From: an uncultured Verrucomicrobiota bacterium
GTDB lineage: Bacteria > Verrucomicrobiota > Kiritimatiellia > RFP12 > UBA1067
DNA: 20,260 nt
Direction of reading: 5' to 3'
Assembly: GCA_947305585.1 (NCBI GenBank)
Contig: CAMZDY010000012.1
Span: 1-20,260, forward strand
Below the pieces are notes generated by a model. The model was not told the DNA's origin. It ran no database searches and saw only the letters and a list, made by a program, of their open reading frames with translations. The position numbers and the translations under genes were made by a program. Of the stretch, positions 1-6,793 are shown one piece after another; position 1 is the first letter of the stretch; each line of letters opens with the position of its first letter.

Positions 1-907
1 CTTTCGTCCAGTCCGGCACCTCGCGCTTGATTTCGTCCATCTGGCGCATCACCCGGAGATTGGCGCCGCCGTGTCGAGAACCTTTGAGCGACAGGATCGA
101 CGCCGCCACGCTGGAGTAGATGTCGGTGTAGGACGAGGTTACCACGTGCGTGGTGAAGCTGGAGTTGTTGCCGCCGCCGTGTTCGGCGTGGAGGATGAGC
201 GCGAGATCGAGCGTGTCGGCCTCGAGCTTCGTGTACTTGCCGTCCTCCCGGAGCATGATGAGGAAATTCTCCGCCGTGGACTTCTCCGGATCCGGATTGC
301 GGATGATGAGCGACTGTCCCCGGTGGTAGTGCGCCTTGGCCTGGTAGGCGTAGGCGGCGATCGTGGGGAACGCCGCGATGAGATCCACCGACTGGTAAAG
401 GCAATGTTCGATCGACAGATCGTCGGGACTGTTCGCCGGCTCCTCGTCCTCGAACGCATACCCGAAGAGCACCGCCCGCGCGAGGGCGTTCATGATATCC
501 TTGGAGGGATTGGAGAAAAGCGCGTTCTCCTTGAAATCCTCCGACAGCCGGCGGTGCGAACCGAGCCGTCTATTCCAGTCGGCCAGCTGGTCCTTGGTTG
601 GCAGTTCGCCGAACATCAGGAGATACGCCGCCTCCTCGTAGCCGAAGCGGCGCTCCCGCGCTTTAGCCGCCACCATGTCGGCCACGTCGATCCCGCGATA
701 GAAGAGCTGCCCCGGAATCGCCTGCTTTTCGCCTTCGCTCACCACGTAGCCGTGCACGTTGCCGATGGTCGTAAGCCCCACCAGCACGCCCGTGCCGTCC
801 TGGTTGCGAAGCCCCCGCTTCACCCCGTAGCGCTGATAGAGCGCCGGATCGATCCAATCGGCCTTGCGCACCAGTTCGGCATGTTTCTTGAGCCACTCGT
901 TATCCAT
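1..907 (-). CDS. gltA: Citrate synthase, N-terminal 302 residues (partial, runs off left edge)
   Basis: This enzyme condenses oxaloacetate and acetyl-CoA to citrate, the entry step of the TCA cycle, in the cytoplasm. Reading the minus strand from the ATG at 905-907 gives 302 residues with no stop before the window edge. The diagnostic block lies at residues 238-255, where ILHAEHGGGNNSSFTTH holds the first catalytic His (H243). RHGGAN at 278-283 holds the second (H279). The catalytic Asp should lie beyond the edge. The HGGGNNS form is the one I associate with clostridial and related bacterial enzymes, not the HEQNAST form of E. coli. The start overlaps the stop of the upstream helicase gene by 8 bases (ATGGATAA), and GAGGG lies about 6 bases before the ATG, so translation is probably coupled. 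Identity is secure; only the C-terminus is unseen. Confidence 0.95.
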   Translation of the reverse strand, partial: MDNEWLKKHAELVRKADWIDPALYQRYGVKRGLRNQDGTGVLVGLTTIGNVHGYVVSEGEKQAIPGQLFYRGIDVADMVAAKARERRFGYEEAAYLLMFGELPTKDQLADWNRRLGSHRRLSEDFKENALFSNPSKDIMNALARAVLFGYAFEDEEPANSPDDLSIEHCLYQSVDLIAAFPTIAAYAYQAKAHYHRGQSLIIRNPDPEKSTAENFLIMLREDGKYTKLEADTLDLALILHAEHGGGNNSSFTTHVVTSSYTDIYSSVAASILSLKGSRHGGANLRVMRQMDEIKREVPDWTK

Positions 908-2183
908 TTCGGTCCCTCGTCTTCTGTCCGAAATCCGGCTGGCGACGCCCCTGGAAGGACACGCGCTTCTGCCGTTTCCGGTTGTTCCGGTTCCGGTTGG
1001 CGGGATGCACCCATTCCGGAACGTGCTCCTCGCGCTTCTCTCCGGCCAAGAACGGATGGTCGCCGTCCACCGGGATGGTCTTCTTGATGAACCGCTCCAC
1101 CGCCTTAAGCTGCGGCCTTTCCGCCGCCGCAACGAAACTTATCGCCACGCCGTCTTCGCCGGCCCGCGCCGTCCGTCCGATCCGGTGCACGTAGCTCTCC
1201 GTCTCGAGCGGCAGTTCCATGTTGATGACCGCGCTCACCTCCGGTACGTCGATCCCCCGCGAGGCGATGTCGGTGGCCACCAGCACCCTCACGCTCCCTT
1301 CGCGGAAGCCCTTGAGCGCCCGCGTCCGCTGGGCCTGCGTCTTGTCGGAATGGATTACGGCCGACGCTTCCTTCTTCCGCATCAGCTTTTTGTTGATCCG
1401 GTCCGCCCCGTGGCGCATCTTGGTGAACACGATCACCTTGTTCCACTCCGGATGCTGGTCCAGGAGGTGCATGAGCAGCGCATCCTTGTCGGCCTTCTCC
1501 ACCATCATCGCCCGCTGCCGGATCTTCTCGACCGTGGGCGCTTCCGGCGCGATGTTCACCGACACCGGATTCCGGACGAGTTCGCCCGCCAGCTTGCGGA
1601 TCTCGTCCGACAGCGTGGCCGAGAAGAACAGACTCTGCCGGTGGCCGGGGAGTTTGCCCACGATCCGGCGGATGTCCGGAAAAAATCCCATGTCCAGCAT
1701 CCGGTCCGCCTCGTCCAGCACGAAAATCTCCACCTGGTCGAGATAGATTATCCCCTGCGTCATGAGATCGATCAGCCGCCCGGGGCACGCCACGATCGTC
1801 TCCGCGCCCTTCCGGATGTCTTTCACCTGGCCGAACTGGCTCACGCCGCCGAACACGCAGGCGAACGGCAGGTTCGTGTATTTGGAATACGCTCTCACGT
1901 TCTCCGCCGTCTGCGCCGCCAGCTCCCGCGTGGGCGAAAGTACGAGCGCGCGCGGATGTCCGATATGGCGTGGCTTGCGGTTCAATAGAAGATGGTTGAG
2001 GATCGGCAGCATGAAAGCCGCCGTCTTGCCGGTGCCCGTCTGCGCGCACCCCAGCAGATCGCGCCCCGCCAGCACGTGCGGCATGGCCTCGGCCTGGATG
2101 GGCGTGGGCGTTTCGTAGCCGGCATCCTTGATCGCCCGCTGCAGCTCCTGCTTCAACTTGCCGAATACGGTTCCCTCGAACAT
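900..2183 (-). CDS. rhlE: DEAD-box ATP-dependent RNA helicase, RhlE-like
   Basis: This is an RNA-unwinding ATPase, probably acting in ribosome assembly or mRNA turnover. The 427 residues carry all core motifs in order: Q motif PTPIQ (26-30), Walker A AQTGTGKT (47-54), PTRELA (84-89), GG (112-113), motif Ib as CPGR (133-136), DEAD (157-160), SAT (188-190), ATDIASRGID (303-312) and HRIGRTARAG (333-342). A basic Arg/Asn/Lys-rich tail follows from about residue 390, as is usual for RhlE-type helicases that bind structured RNA. Motif Ib is normally TPGR, so Cys at 133 is a small variation. The start codon sits one base after the stop of the AI-2E family gene (TAGGATG), and its end overlaps the citrate synthase start. 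The family is certain; the RhlE subgroup is likely. Confidence 0.93.
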   Translation of the reverse strand: MFEGTVFGKLKQELQRAIKDAGYETPTPIQAEAMPHVLAGRDLLGCAQTGTGKTAAFMLPILNHLLLNRKPRHIGHPRALVLSPTRELAAQTAENVRAYSKYTNLPFACVFGGVSQFGQVKDIRKGAETIVACPGRLIDLMTQGIIYLDQVEIFVLDEADRMLDMGFFPDIRRIVGKLPGHRQSLFFSATLSDEIRKLAGELVRNPVSVNIAPEAPTVEKIRQRAMMVEKADKDALLMHLLDQHPEWNKVIVFTKMRHGADRINKKLMRKKEASAVIHSDKTQAQRTRALKGFREGSVRVLVATDIASRGIDVPEVSAVINMELPLETESYVHRIGRTARAGEDGVAISFVAAAERPQLKAVERFIKKTIPVDGDHPFLAGEKREEHVPEWVHPANRNRNNRKRQKRVSFQGRRQPDFGQKTRDRNG

Positions 2184-2184
2184 C

Positions 2185-3105
2185 CTACACCACCGGCCTC
2201 AGATATTTCACCTTGATCGCCCGCCACAGCACCACGCAGAACGCCGAAAGCGGAATCGCCAACAAGAGCCCCAGCATCGAATGGAACACGCTCCCCCAAA
2301 AGAGGAAGGAAAAGATGACCCCCATGTATCCGAGCCCCGTCTTGTTCCCCTGGATCCTGGGCGTGATCACGTAGCCGTCCAAAAGGAGCCCCGCCGCCCA
2401 CACGCCCAGCACCATCAATAGCCGCACCCACGACCCGCCGAAGAAGTACGCGAGCGGCAGCGCCACCGGCATGCATACGACCGAGCCCAGAAAGGGGCAG
2501 AGGTTGAGCGTCCCGAGCGCAAACCCGATGATGAAGCCGTACGGAAGCCCCACCAGCCAGAAGCCGGCCCCGTACAGACAGCCCTCCAGGAGGCAGATTT
2601 TCGTCTGCCGCTGGAAGAAACTGATCATGATATCGAAGAACGCGTTGATCTGCGCCGCCACGAAACGCTTGGTGTCGTCTTTGAGGAACGGCATCTCTTT
2701 TACGCAATCCTCGCCGCGCACGTCCGGCCGCGTCACGAAATAGCCCGTGAACACCAACGCGAGGAGCCAGGTGAGCACCCCTTCCACGACCGACATCACG
2801 CCCTTCCCCACGCCCATCACCTGCTTGCGGATTTCGTCGTAGTAGTCGGCGATGTTCACGTCGGGCAGAAATTCGCTCGTCCACTCCTGGTACTTGGCCA
2901 CGATCTTCGGCCCGAGGCTCCCGAGGCTCGTCAGCTCCGCCGACAGCTTGGCGCCGCCGTACCATGCCAACAGCCCCATCGGCACCAGCACCGACGCCAT
3001 CATCAGCACCGCCGCCAACGTGGGGTTCTTGACGAGCCGGTGCCACCGCTCGTAGTACGGGCGGAAGAACATCGCCAGGAAGATGCCGAGAACGATCGAG
3101 GTCAT
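2185..3105 (-). CDS. AI-2E family (PerM/UPF0118) membrane protein, lacking the usual first membrane helix
   Basis: This is a polytopic inner-membrane protein of the AI-2E family. Members export small molecules or ions, and the substrate here cannot be read from sequence. Family signatures are the LNLCPFLGSVV segment (200-210), YVITPRIQGNKTGLGYMG (245-262) and the C-terminal GLLLAIPLSA helix (279-288). Hydrophobic segments lie near residues 2-15, 29-48, 104-124, 178-197, 203-222, 228-244, 260-277 and 278-294. The length is 306 residues, against about 330-370 for the family. The missing part is the first N-terminal helix. In-frame upstream there is a stop at 3178-3180, and the roughly 24 codons between are polar with no start codon, so the short N-terminus appears real. 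There is no clear Shine-Dalgarno sequence. The start lies 7 bases after the pfp stop, and the stop lies 1 base before the helicase start. Confidence 0.88.
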   Translation of the reverse strand: MTSIVLGIFLAMFFRPYYERWHRLVKNPTLAAVLMMASVLVPMGLLAWYGGAKLSAELTSLGSLGPKIVAKYQEWTSEFLPDVNIADYYDEIRKQVMGVGKGVMSVVEGVLTWLLALVFTGYFVTRPDVRGEDCVKEMPFLKDDTKRFVAAQINAFFDIMISFFQRQTKICLLEGCLYGAGFWLVGLPYGFIIGFALGTLNLCPFLGSVVCMPVALPLAYFFGGSWVRLLMVLGVWAAGLLLDGYVITPRIQGNKTGLGYMGVIFSFLFWGSVFHSMLGLLLAIPLSAFCVVLWRAIKVKYLRPVV

Positions 3106-3112
3106 GGCCGGA

Positions 3113-4297
3113 TCAGAAAGTTTCGCACTCCGGGAGCGGGCCCACGATGGGCCTCGCGTACTCGAGGAACGCCGCCGTCACGTCGTGGCCGTTCCGGGCG
3201 ATGTATTCCTTGGGTACGCTGCGCGTATACTTGGCCGCGTTCCGGATCGGCACCGGGGCGAACGCCACCCGGTATTTCCGGCCCTCTTCGCGCACGATGG
3301 CGATCGTCCCTTTCTTGAGCTCGCCCGCGAGCGCCGCCTTCACCGCCGCACGTCCGGCCGCCATCGCCTCCGCCTGGTCCACCTTCGAGGCCACGCCGGG
3401 GAAAGACCGCTGCAGGTAGCCGAACGTATCCGCCCTTACGCGCTTCACTTCGGCCTTCTCCTTCAAAACCTTCGCGAGCGCGTCGCCCAGCGCCCCCGTG
3501 CCCGACATCTGCACGTTCCCGTGCGAATCGGTTTCGCCGCTTCCGAGCTTGGCGCCGATCGGCACCCCGTCCTTGCCGCGGATGCCTTCGCTCACCGCGC
3601 ACACGCACCGGCCGAACTTCTTCATCGCGGCCTTCACGTCCTTCACGAACTTCTCTTCGCTGAACGGCACCTCGGGGAGATAGATGAGGTGGGGGCCGTC
3701 GTCCTCGCGCACTCTCGCCAGCGCCGAGGACGCCGTCAGGAAGCCGGCGTCGCGCCCCATGATGATATCGATCTTCACGCCCCCCAAGGCGCGGTTGTCC
3801 AGATCGTCCCCCTTGATGGCGCTCGCCACGAACCGCGCGGCCGATCCGAAGCCCGGCGTGTGGTCGCAGCTTCGAAGGTCGTTGTCGATCGTCTTGGGGA
3901 TGTGGTAGACTACGAGCGGATAGTCCGCCTGCTCCGCCTCCTCCGCCACGATCCGCGCCGCATCGGCGCTGTCGTTGCCGCCGATGTAGAAGAAATACCC
4001 CACGTCGAGCTTGCGGAACGCTTCGAAGATAGCCTTGCAGTCGTCCGCCGTCGGCTTCTTGCGGCAGCTCCCCAGCGCCGAAGAGGGCGTCTCCGCGATC
4101 TTGAGGAGCTTTTTCTCCGTCACCTTCCTGAGGTCGATGTAGTCGCCGCCCAGGATGCCCAGGATGCCGTGCCGCGCCCCCAGGATCTTCCCGATCCGGG
4201 CGCTCTTCTTCGCTTCCAGCACCGCCCCCACGAGCGACTCGTTGATCACCATCGAGGGCCCCCCCGACTGGGCAATCACCATATTCATCTTTTTCAT
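3113..4297 (-). CDS. pfp: Pyrophosphate-dependent 6-phosphofructokinase
   Basis: This enzyme catalyses reversible phosphorylation of fructose 6-phosphate to the 1,6-bisphosphate, using PPi. It has 394 residues and starts at MKKMNMV; the frame stays open far upstream only as a shadow of fusA. SGGPS at 11-15 is the phosphate-binding loop. GGNDS at 106-110 has Asp109 where ATP enzymes have Gly, and IPKTIDND at 133-140 has Lys135 where ATP enzymes have Gly. Both substitutions are the accepted markers of PPi use. The catalytic TIDND Asp residues and MGRDAGFL (180-187) are present. Asn108 replaces the Asp that binds Mg in E. coli PfkA. I recall this Asn in one PPi-PFK clade but could not verify it. 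The ATG overlaps the fusA stop as ATGA, with GAGGAG 11 bases upstream. Confidence 0.92.
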   Translation of the reverse strand: MKKMNMVIAQSGGPSMVINESLVGAVLEAKKSARIGKILGARHGILGILGGDYIDLRKVTEKKLLKIAETPSSALGSCRKKPTADDCKAIFEAFRKLDVGYFFYIGGNDSADAARIVAEEAEQADYPLVVYHIPKTIDNDLRSCDHTPGFGSAARFVASAIKGDDLDNRALGGVKIDIIMGRDAGFLTASSALARVREDDGPHLIYLPEVPFSEEKFVKDVKAAMKKFGRCVCAVSEGIRGKDGVPIGAKLGSGETDSHGNVQMSGTGALGDALAKVLKEKAEVKRVRADTFGYLQRSFPGVASKVDQAEAMAAGRAAVKAALAGELKKGTIAIVREEGRKYRVAFAPVPIRNAAKYTRSVPKEYIARNGHDVTAAFLEYARPIVGPLPECETF

Positions 4298-6366
4298 CGG
4301 CTCATGATCTCCTCTTTTACGTTCTTCGGCGTAAGCTCGAACTGGTCCGGCTCCATCGAATATCCGGCCCGGCCCTTGGTGAGACTGCGGATGGCCGTGG
4401 AATACCCGAACATCTGCGCCATCGGCACCCGCGCGCTCACGATCTGCAGATCGCCGCGCATGTCCATGTTGAGCACCGTGCCGCGCCGCGCGTTCAGATC
4501 GCCCAGCACCTCGCCCACCGATTCCGGCGGCGTGGTGATCTCCAACTTCATGATCGGCTCCAGAAACTCCGGCTTCGCCTTGAGGGCCGCCTCGCGGAAC
4601 CCCATCATCGCCGCGCTCCGGAACGCCACCTCGTCGGAAACTTCCGGATCCACGATCGTCGCCCGGACGGCCGTCACCTGCAGGTCCGTCATCGGATAGC
4701 GCGCCAAGACTCCGGTGGCGATGCCGTCTTCGAGCCCCTGCCGCACCACGTCCTCCAGCTTGGCGTCGGGGAGCGAGTTGCGGAAATCCCGCGCGAGCTC
4801 CACCTTGACGCCCGCCCCGCGCTCCAAGGGCTTCACTTCCAGCGTCAGCTCCACCGCGTGGCGCTTGCCGCCCAGTTCGCGGTCGAACGTGAAACTTTCG
4901 GTGGCCGGCGCGGTTACCGTCTCCAGATAGGACACCATGGGCTTGCCGGTGTTGGCCATGCACTTGAACTCGCGCTTGAGCCGGTCCACCAGAATCTCGA
5001 GATGCAGTTCGCCCATGCCCGACAGGATCGTCTGGCCCGTCTCCTCGTCCTCGCGCACCTGGCAGGTGGGGTCTTCCGCCGCCAGCGCCTTCATGGACTC
5101 CACGAGCTTGTCCTTGTCGGCCGAACTCTTGGGCTCGATCGCCATGAACATCACCGGCTGCGGCGCCTGGATGCGCTCGAGGTAGCACGGCTTCATTTCG
5201 GCGCATAGCGTGTCGCCCGTGGTGCAGTCCTTGAGCCCCACCACCGCGCCGATGTCGCCCGCCTTGAGCTGGTCCACCTCGATCTGGTCGTCCGCGAACA
5301 GCCGCACGATCTTCATGATGCGTTCGCGCTTCTTCGTCCTCGGGTTGTAGGCGTTGGCGCCCTTCTTGAGGACTCCCCCATACACCCGCACGAAAAAGAG
5401 CCGCCCCACGTAGGGGTCGGTGGCGATCTTGAAGACGAGCGCCGTCAAAAGCTCCGAGTCCTCCTGCTTCCTCGCCACCTTCTCGCCGCTCTTCAGATCC
5501 GTCGCCTCCACCGGCGGCCGGTCGCTGGGCGCAGGCAGATAGCGCACGATGGCGTCCAGCAGCGGCTGCACACCCTTGTCGCGGAGACTCGTGCCGCACA
5601 ATACCGGCACCATCCGCCCCGCCACCGTCTGCCTCCGGATGGCCGGGATCAGCTCTTCGGCGCTCAGATCGCCCTTTTCGAGGAACGCCTCCATCACGCC
5701 TTCGTCCAGGTCGGCCACCTTCTCCACCAGCTCCGCCCGGGCGAACTCCGCCTCGTCCTTCAGTTCGGCGGGGATCTCCCCCACCGTGAAATTCCTGCCT
5801 TCCGACGCTTCGTCGTAGACGATCCCCTTCATGGCGATCAGGTCCACCACGCCCTTGAAGCCCTCTTCCCTGCCGATCGGAATCTCCACCGGGCACGCGC
5901 ACGCCTTCAGCTTCGTGCGCAGCTCTTCCGTCACTTTCTGGAAGTCTGCGCCCATCCGGTCCATTTTGTTCACGAACGCCAGCCGCGGCACGTTGTAGCG
6001 GTCGGCCTGGCGCCAAACCGTCTCCGACTGAGGCTGCACTCCACCCACCGCGCAGAACACGCACACCGCGCCGTCCAGCACCCGGAGCGACCGCTCCACC
6101 TCCATCGTGAAGTCCACGTGGCCGGGCGTGTCGATGATGTTGATGCCGTGTCCGGCCCACTCGCACGAAATGGCCGCGCTCTGGATGGTGATGCCGCGTT
6201 CGCGCTCCTGCACCATGAAGTCGGTGGTGGTGTTGCCGTCGTGCACGTCGCCGTGCTTGTGGATCTTGCCCGTGTAGAACAGGATGCGCTCGGTCGTGGT
6301 GGTTTTGCCGGCATCGATATGCGCCACGATGCCGATATTCCGCACTTTATCCAGATTTCCAGCCAT
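4294..6366 (-). CDS. fusA: Translation elongation factor G paralogue, resembling the spirochaete/mitochondrial EF-G2 type
   Basis: This is a ribosomal translocase/recycling GTPase of 690 residues, normal for EF-G. The G motifs are AHIDAGKT (15-22), ERGITI (56-61), DTPGH (79-83) and NKMD (133-136). Domains II to V follow, with SGMGELHLEI (449-458) and SLTKGRAGYS (661-670). Domain IV departs from standard translocases. The GQYGHV-like loop is replaced by LGGKRHAVEL (498-507). The GSYHDVDSSE loop, with its translocation His, reads ATIVDPEVSDEVAF (569-582) with no His. The switch I stretch GDVHDGNTTTDFM resembles mitochondrial EF-G2 as I remember it. A recycling-type factor (spdEFG2/mtEFG2) is therefore plausible. 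The start MAGNLDKVRNIGI fits the family. I see no Shine-Dalgarno sequence. The gene overlaps pfp by 4 bases and lies 78 bases behind the carrier-protein gene, without rpsL or rpsG nearby. Confidence 0.93.
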   Translation of the reverse strand: MAGNLDKVRNIGIVAHIDAGKTTTTERILFYTGKIHKHGDVHDGNTTTDFMVQERERGITIQSAAISCEWAGHGINIIDTPGHVDFTMEVERSLRVLDGAVCVFCAVGGVQPQSETVWRQADRYNVPRLAFVNKMDRMGADFQKVTEELRTKLKACACPVEIPIGREEGFKGVVDLIAMKGIVYDEASEGRNFTVGEIPAELKDEAEFARAELVEKVADLDEGVMEAFLEKGDLSAEELIPAIRRQTVAGRMVPVLCGTSLRDKGVQPLLDAIVRYLPAPSDRPPVEATDLKSGEKVARKQEDSELLTALVFKIATDPYVGRLFFVRVYGGVLKKGANAYNPRTKKRERIMKIVRLFADDQIEVDQLKAGDIGAVVGLKDCTTGDTLCAEMKPCYLERIQAPQPVMFMAIEPKSSADKDKLVESMKALAAEDPTCQVREDEETGQTILSGMGELHLEILVDRLKREFKCMANTGKPMVSYLETVTAPATESFTFDRELGGKRHAVELTLEVKPLERGAGVKVELARDFRNSLPDAKLEDVVRQGLEDGIATGVLARYPMTDLQVTAVRATIVDPEVSDEVAFRSAAMMGFREAALKAKPEFLEPIMKLEITTPPESVGEVLGDLNARRGTVLNMDMRGDLQIVSARVPMAQMFGYSTAIRSLTKGRAGYSMEPDQFELTPKNVKEEIMSR

Positions 6367-6380
6367 ACCAAAAGTAAAGA

Positions 6381-6413
6381 CGGGCAGGGTAGCATCGAGG
6401 CCACCACCGCCCG
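6381..6413 (-). terminator. Weak hairpin between acyl carrier protein and fusA genes
   Basis: On the minus strand CGGGC (6409-6413) can pair with GCCCG (6381-6385). A further GGT/ACC pairing lies inside, and a T-rich run (TCTTTACTTTT) follows. This has the layout of a weak intrinsic terminator or attenuator that would reduce read-through from the strongly expressed carrier-protein gene into fusA. The stem is short and bulged, so this is tentative. Confidence 0.3.
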
Positions 6414-6444
6414 GTTATGTTATCCCTGCAAAGGTAAATGGAAT

Positions 6445-6711
6445 TTACTTCGCGGGGGCGCTGCCGTCGTCGCCGTAGCCCTTGGACTTGAGATACTCGA
6501 CCACCTTGCCGACGGTCGTAAGCTTCTCGGCATCCTCTTCAGGGATGGCGGCACCGAACTCTTCCTCGAACGCCATGATGAGCTCGACGGAGTCCAGCGA
6601 GTCGGCACCCAGATCGTCGATGAACGACGCCTCTGCGGTCACCTGCTCGGCATTGACGCCCAGCTGCTCGACGATGATGTCTTTTACGCGATCTTCTAGC
6701 TTTCCAGCCAT
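6445..6711 (-). CDS. acpP: Acyl carrier protein
   Basis: This small acidic carrier holds growing fatty-acyl chains on a 4'-phosphopantetheine arm during type II fatty acid synthesis. The 88 residues have the prosthetic-group motif DDLGADSLDSVEL at 32-44, with Ser38 as the attachment site. The hydrophobic helix II and III pattern follows (LIMAFEEEFGAAIPEE at 44-59, then a KLTTVGKVVEYL helix). The start at MAGKLEDRV (6711) is fixed by AAGGAG at 6720-6725, 8 bases upstream. The longer open frame upstream to 6831 crosses the promoter and is not real. The C-terminal GYGDDGSAPAK tail is slightly longer than in typical 77-80 residue proteins. No fab genes are adjacent, unlike many genomes where acpP sits between fabG and fabF. 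Confidence 0.95.
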   Translation of the reverse strand: MAGKLEDRVKDIIVEQLGVNAEQVTAEASFIDDLGADSLDSVELIMAFEEEFGAAIPEEDAEKLTTVGKVVEYLKSKGYGDDGSAPAK

Positions 6712-6719
6712 GATGTTTA

Positions 6720-6725
6720 CTCCTT
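6720..6725 (-). promoter_or_regulatory. Shine-Dalgarno site of acpP
   Basis: AAGGAG on the minus strand, 8 bases before the ATG at 6709-6711. It fixes the 88-residue start over the longer upstream frame. Confidence 0.85.
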
Positions 6726-6745
6726 TGCTTTGAGATACTGTGTAT

Positions 6746-6775
6746 ATTATATCATATTTTGGGGTCGTTTGGCAA
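6746..6775 (-). promoter_or_regulatory. Sigma-70-type promoter of acpP
   Basis: On the minus strand, TTGCCA (6770-6775) and a perfect TATAAT (6746-6751) are separated by 18 bases. The transcript would start near 6739 and give a leader of roughly 28 nt before acpP. The promoter lies just behind the stop of the large secreted-protein gene, in the only AT-rich stretch here. It separates the housekeeping operon from the secretion operon. Confidence 0.8.
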
Positions 6776-6793
6776 TAGGGAAAATGAAATTTT

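Noticed and set aside
3083..4699. 538-codon plus-strand open frame opposite pfp/fusA
   Set aside because: Arg/His/Leu-rich composition without domains, lying exactly opposite well-supported genes; an antisense shadow of GC-rich codons.
3113..6166. 1017-codon minus-strand open frame that would fuse a long N-terminus to phosphofructokinase
   Set aside because: The first roughly 620 codons are the out-of-frame shadow of fusA in GC-rich DNA. The enzyme's own start at 4297 makes a standard ATGA overlap and has GAGGAG upstream.
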